A stretch of DNA of 64,000 nt, taken from positions 1,697,089 through 1,761,088 of the forward strand of contig NZ_FWEX01000006.1 of the NCBI RefSeq assembly GCF_900170025.1, given 5' to 3'. The DNA comes from Nitrospira sp. ND1 (GTDB lineage Bacteria > Nitrospirota > Nitrospiria > Nitrospirales > Nitrospiraceae). A model generated the notes under the pieces. It was not told the origin of the DNA, ran no database searches, and saw nothing but the letters and a program-made list of their open reading frames with translations. The translations under genes were made by a program, and so were the position numbers. Numbering within the stretch: the stretch's first letter is position 1; every line of letters starts with the position of its first letter. Shown piece after piece: positions 62,336 through 64,000 of the stretch.

Positions 62336-64000
62336 TCACGCCATGGCAACCGGATCGACATCGATATCGAACCGGAGTCCACCTCGTCGTGATTCCCGAT
62401 CGAGCACTTCACGGGTCCGCACGACTATTTCTTTGCCTACCTCAAGAGACAGAGACTTGACCAGAATCTGCCAACAATAGCGACCTCGCGCCATGGCATG
62501 TGGTGCCGGAGACGGTCCCAGGATAACGATGCTGCTCGTCTCTCCACCGAAACCAGTGGAACGCTGCGGCAGAGGCGAACCGTCGCCGGCATTGGTCCCC
62601 CGATTTCCGGCGCTCACCACCTCAGCCCGTAGCAACGCCGCCCAGCGACCGGCGGCTTGGGCGACCACCGGTTCCAGCGTCCCGGACACATCCAACCTCA
62701 CAAGCGACGTCAAGGGCGGGTACTGAAGCATCTGCCGAAAAGCCTGCTCCTGTTGAAGAAACACGGAATCGTCACCAGCGGCCACCGCCATAATCGCATG
62801 ATGATCCGTTAACCGGGTCTGGATCATCACCGCGCCTCCGGCATGAGCGGGCAGAGCTAACTCCACGGCATCCATCAGGCCATGGTACATCCGTTCCGCC
62901 GAGCGAAAGTCCGGCACGTGAAGACCGGCATCCGCATCCGGAACCCCGACAAACGCCGCGCGTGCCTGAAGGCCAAACCGGAATAACATCTGCGTGCCGA
63001 TCACGATGTCCAATTCACCGGCGGCAAGCAGCCGACTGAACGCCCGTGCATCAGCAGGTCGGCGAATCGTCTCACCATCCACACGACCCACCCGCGCCAG
63101 AGGGAACTTCCGCCGTACGGCCTCTTCGATACGCTCCGTACCTGAGCCAACCGGCTCCAACTTGAGCGATTGGCACCGAGTGCAATGATCCGGCACGGGT
63201 TTCGTTCGCCCGCAGTAGTGGCACCGCACATGATTGCTGCGCCGGAAAAACGTCAATGCAACGCTACATGCATCGCACTGCGGCATCGCGCCACAGTCCC
63301 CGCAATGCAAGACACTCGCAAATCCTTTGCGGTTCAGATAGAGAATCGCCAGCGCGTTCTGCCGCAGGGCTTCCTGAATGCCCTCATAGAGCGGCGGCGA
63401 TAGCAAGGTTCCCGCCGGGGTCTCCCTGGAGTATTCCCTCAAATCGATGACCTGCACCCTCGGAAAACCTGACGGATCTCGGTAGACACAGGCGGTCATC
63501 TCCCCGTGCTGAACCGCCGACCAACTCTCAAGCGACGGATGGCTCGAGGCCAGCACCAACAGGGCTCGATTGCAGAAGGCCCGCCGCCGTGCCACCTCCC
63601 GCGCATGGTACCGGGGCGATTGCTCCTCCTTAAGGGACGCATCGTCCTCACCTTCCACCCACACCAATCCCAATCGATCGATGGGCGCGAACACCGCCAT
63701 TCGGGTGCCGACCAGGATCGTGGCCGACGAATCCTGTGCCGATTGCCACACTGCTGCGCGTTCCCTTGCCGAAAGACCACTGTGTAGGAGCAACGGCCGT
63801 TCTCCCGCTGCCGCCAGGGCTTCGGCCAATCGACCGGCATTCTCGACGTCACCCGTGACGACCAACACACGCCGCCCACGACGGATAGCGGCCCGAGCTG
63901 CCTGCACAAGACACCAGAGTCTGGTGGCCCGAGCCCCTTGAATCAGGAACGAGCCGTATGCGTCCTGCAAAAGCGCCCGGCCAACGGTATCAGGCCACGC
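62336..64000 (-). CDS. priA: PriA-family primosomal protein, 5' part outside window, degenerate helicase motifs
   Basis: At least 554 codons, open to the right edge. The eight-Cys zinc region typical of PriA is present (LHCGDCGAMPQCDAC, RCHYCGRTKPVPDHCTRC). GTQMLFRFGLQ, a DADAGLHVPDFRSAERMY segment and the C-terminal domain also match. But where Walker A (GVTGSGKTEVY) is expected the protein has FLIQGARATRLWCL, and the DEEH box is EGEDDAS. It may thus load the replisome without unwinding DNA, as proposed for the mycobacterial PriA. The N-terminal 3'-end-binding domain is not visible. Confidence 0.88.
   Translation of the reverse strand, partial: AWPDTVGRALLQDAYGSFLIQGARATRLWCLVQAARAAIRRGRRVLVVTGDVENAGRLAEALAAAGERPLLLHSGLSARERAAVWQSAQDSSATILVGTRMAVFAPIDRLGLVWVEGEDDASLKEEQSPRYHAREVARRRAFCNRALLVLASSHPSLESWSAVQHGEMTACVYRDPSGFPRVQVIDLREYSRETPAGTLLSPPLYEGIQEALRQNALAILYLNRKGFASVLHCGDCGAMPQCDACSVALTFFRRSNHVRCHYCGRTKPVPDHCTRCQSLKLEPVGSGTERIEEAVRRKFPLARVGRVDGETIRRPADARAFSRLLAAGELDIVIGTQMLFRFGLQARAAFVGVPDADAGLHVPDFRSAERMYHGLMDAVELALPAHAGGAVMIQTRLTDHHAIMAVAAGDDSVFLQQEQAFRQMLQYPPLTSLVRLDVSGTLEPVVAQAAGRWAALLRAEVVSAGNRGTNAGDGSPLPQRSTGFGGETSSIVILGPSPAPHAMARGRYCWQILVKSLSLEVGKEIVVRTREVLDRESRRGGLRFDIDVDPVAMA

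Overview
The window is a contiguous piece of a GC-rich bacterial chromosome, densely packed with short operons on both strands. Gene content (HslUV, TrmFO/XerC, DksA-like protein, many TPR/HEAT/OmpA lipoproteins, PilZ proteins with a TIGR02266-like pattern, sigma-54 activator) fits a Gram-negative of the Nitrospirota/Deltaproteobacteria type. I lean towards Nitrospira, but that is inference from overall style, since no nitrification or rRNA marker lies in the window.

Layout. 0-3.4 kb: the end of an OmpR-type response regulator, its histidine kinase and a Do/HtrA protease (envelope stress). 3.5-7.5 kb: rimO, a gamma-carbonic-anhydrase-like protein, an unknown gene and argB. 7.5-11.7 kb: the operon trmFO-xerC-hslV-hslU-argB read leftwards. 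11.83 kb: tRNA-Val(CAC), into whose 3' half a 7.1-kb integrative element is inserted (11859-19045). It carries integrase, AlpA-like, Rep_trans, TonB-C and lipoprotein genes, a nuclease-like gene and an AbrB/PIN toxin-antitoxin pair, bounded by 47-bp att repeats. 19.2-24.8 kb: two lipoproteins, a DksA-like protein, recR-ybaB-dnaX with the SRP RNA gene upstream, and tRNA-Ser. 25-38.5 kb: an envelope region with AsmA, MscS, then a coiled-coil protein / Roadblock-like-TM-OmpA protein / Ras-like GTPase / sigma-54 activator / LuxR-type regulator cluster, a DUF481 porin-like protein, MscL and two OmpA-domain lipoproteins. 38.5-41.2 kb: an orphan Tat-exported substrate-binding protein and a HEAT-repeat protein. 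41.5-45.1 kb: tRNA-Leu(TAG), tig, clpP, clpX. 45.2-54.5 kb: two PilZ paralogues, HEAT lipoprotein, TatA with a long tail, M24 peptidase, C26 amidotransferase-like hydrolase, amino-acid permease, PsiE-like protein and a Cys-rich duplicated protein. 54.7-59 kb: nagZ, pepA, queE and a HAD phosphatase. 59.2-64 kb: tRNA-Leu(GAG), a PAS kinase with a degenerate ATPase domain, a receiver protein, a small membrane protein and a PriA-family protein (cut by the window end) whose helicase motifs are degenerate.

The two most interesting systems are the tRNA-Val integrative element, which combines a tyrosine integrase with a rolling-circle-type Rep but has no visible capsid or conjugation genes, and the 28.1-33.5 kb cluster. 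In that cluster a small GTPase is encoded beside a membrane protein that I read as a cytoplasmic Roadblock-like domain joined across the inner membrane to a peptidoglycan-binding OmpA domain, followed directly by a sigma-54 activator. Function assignments rest on reading motifs by eye; no database search was run.
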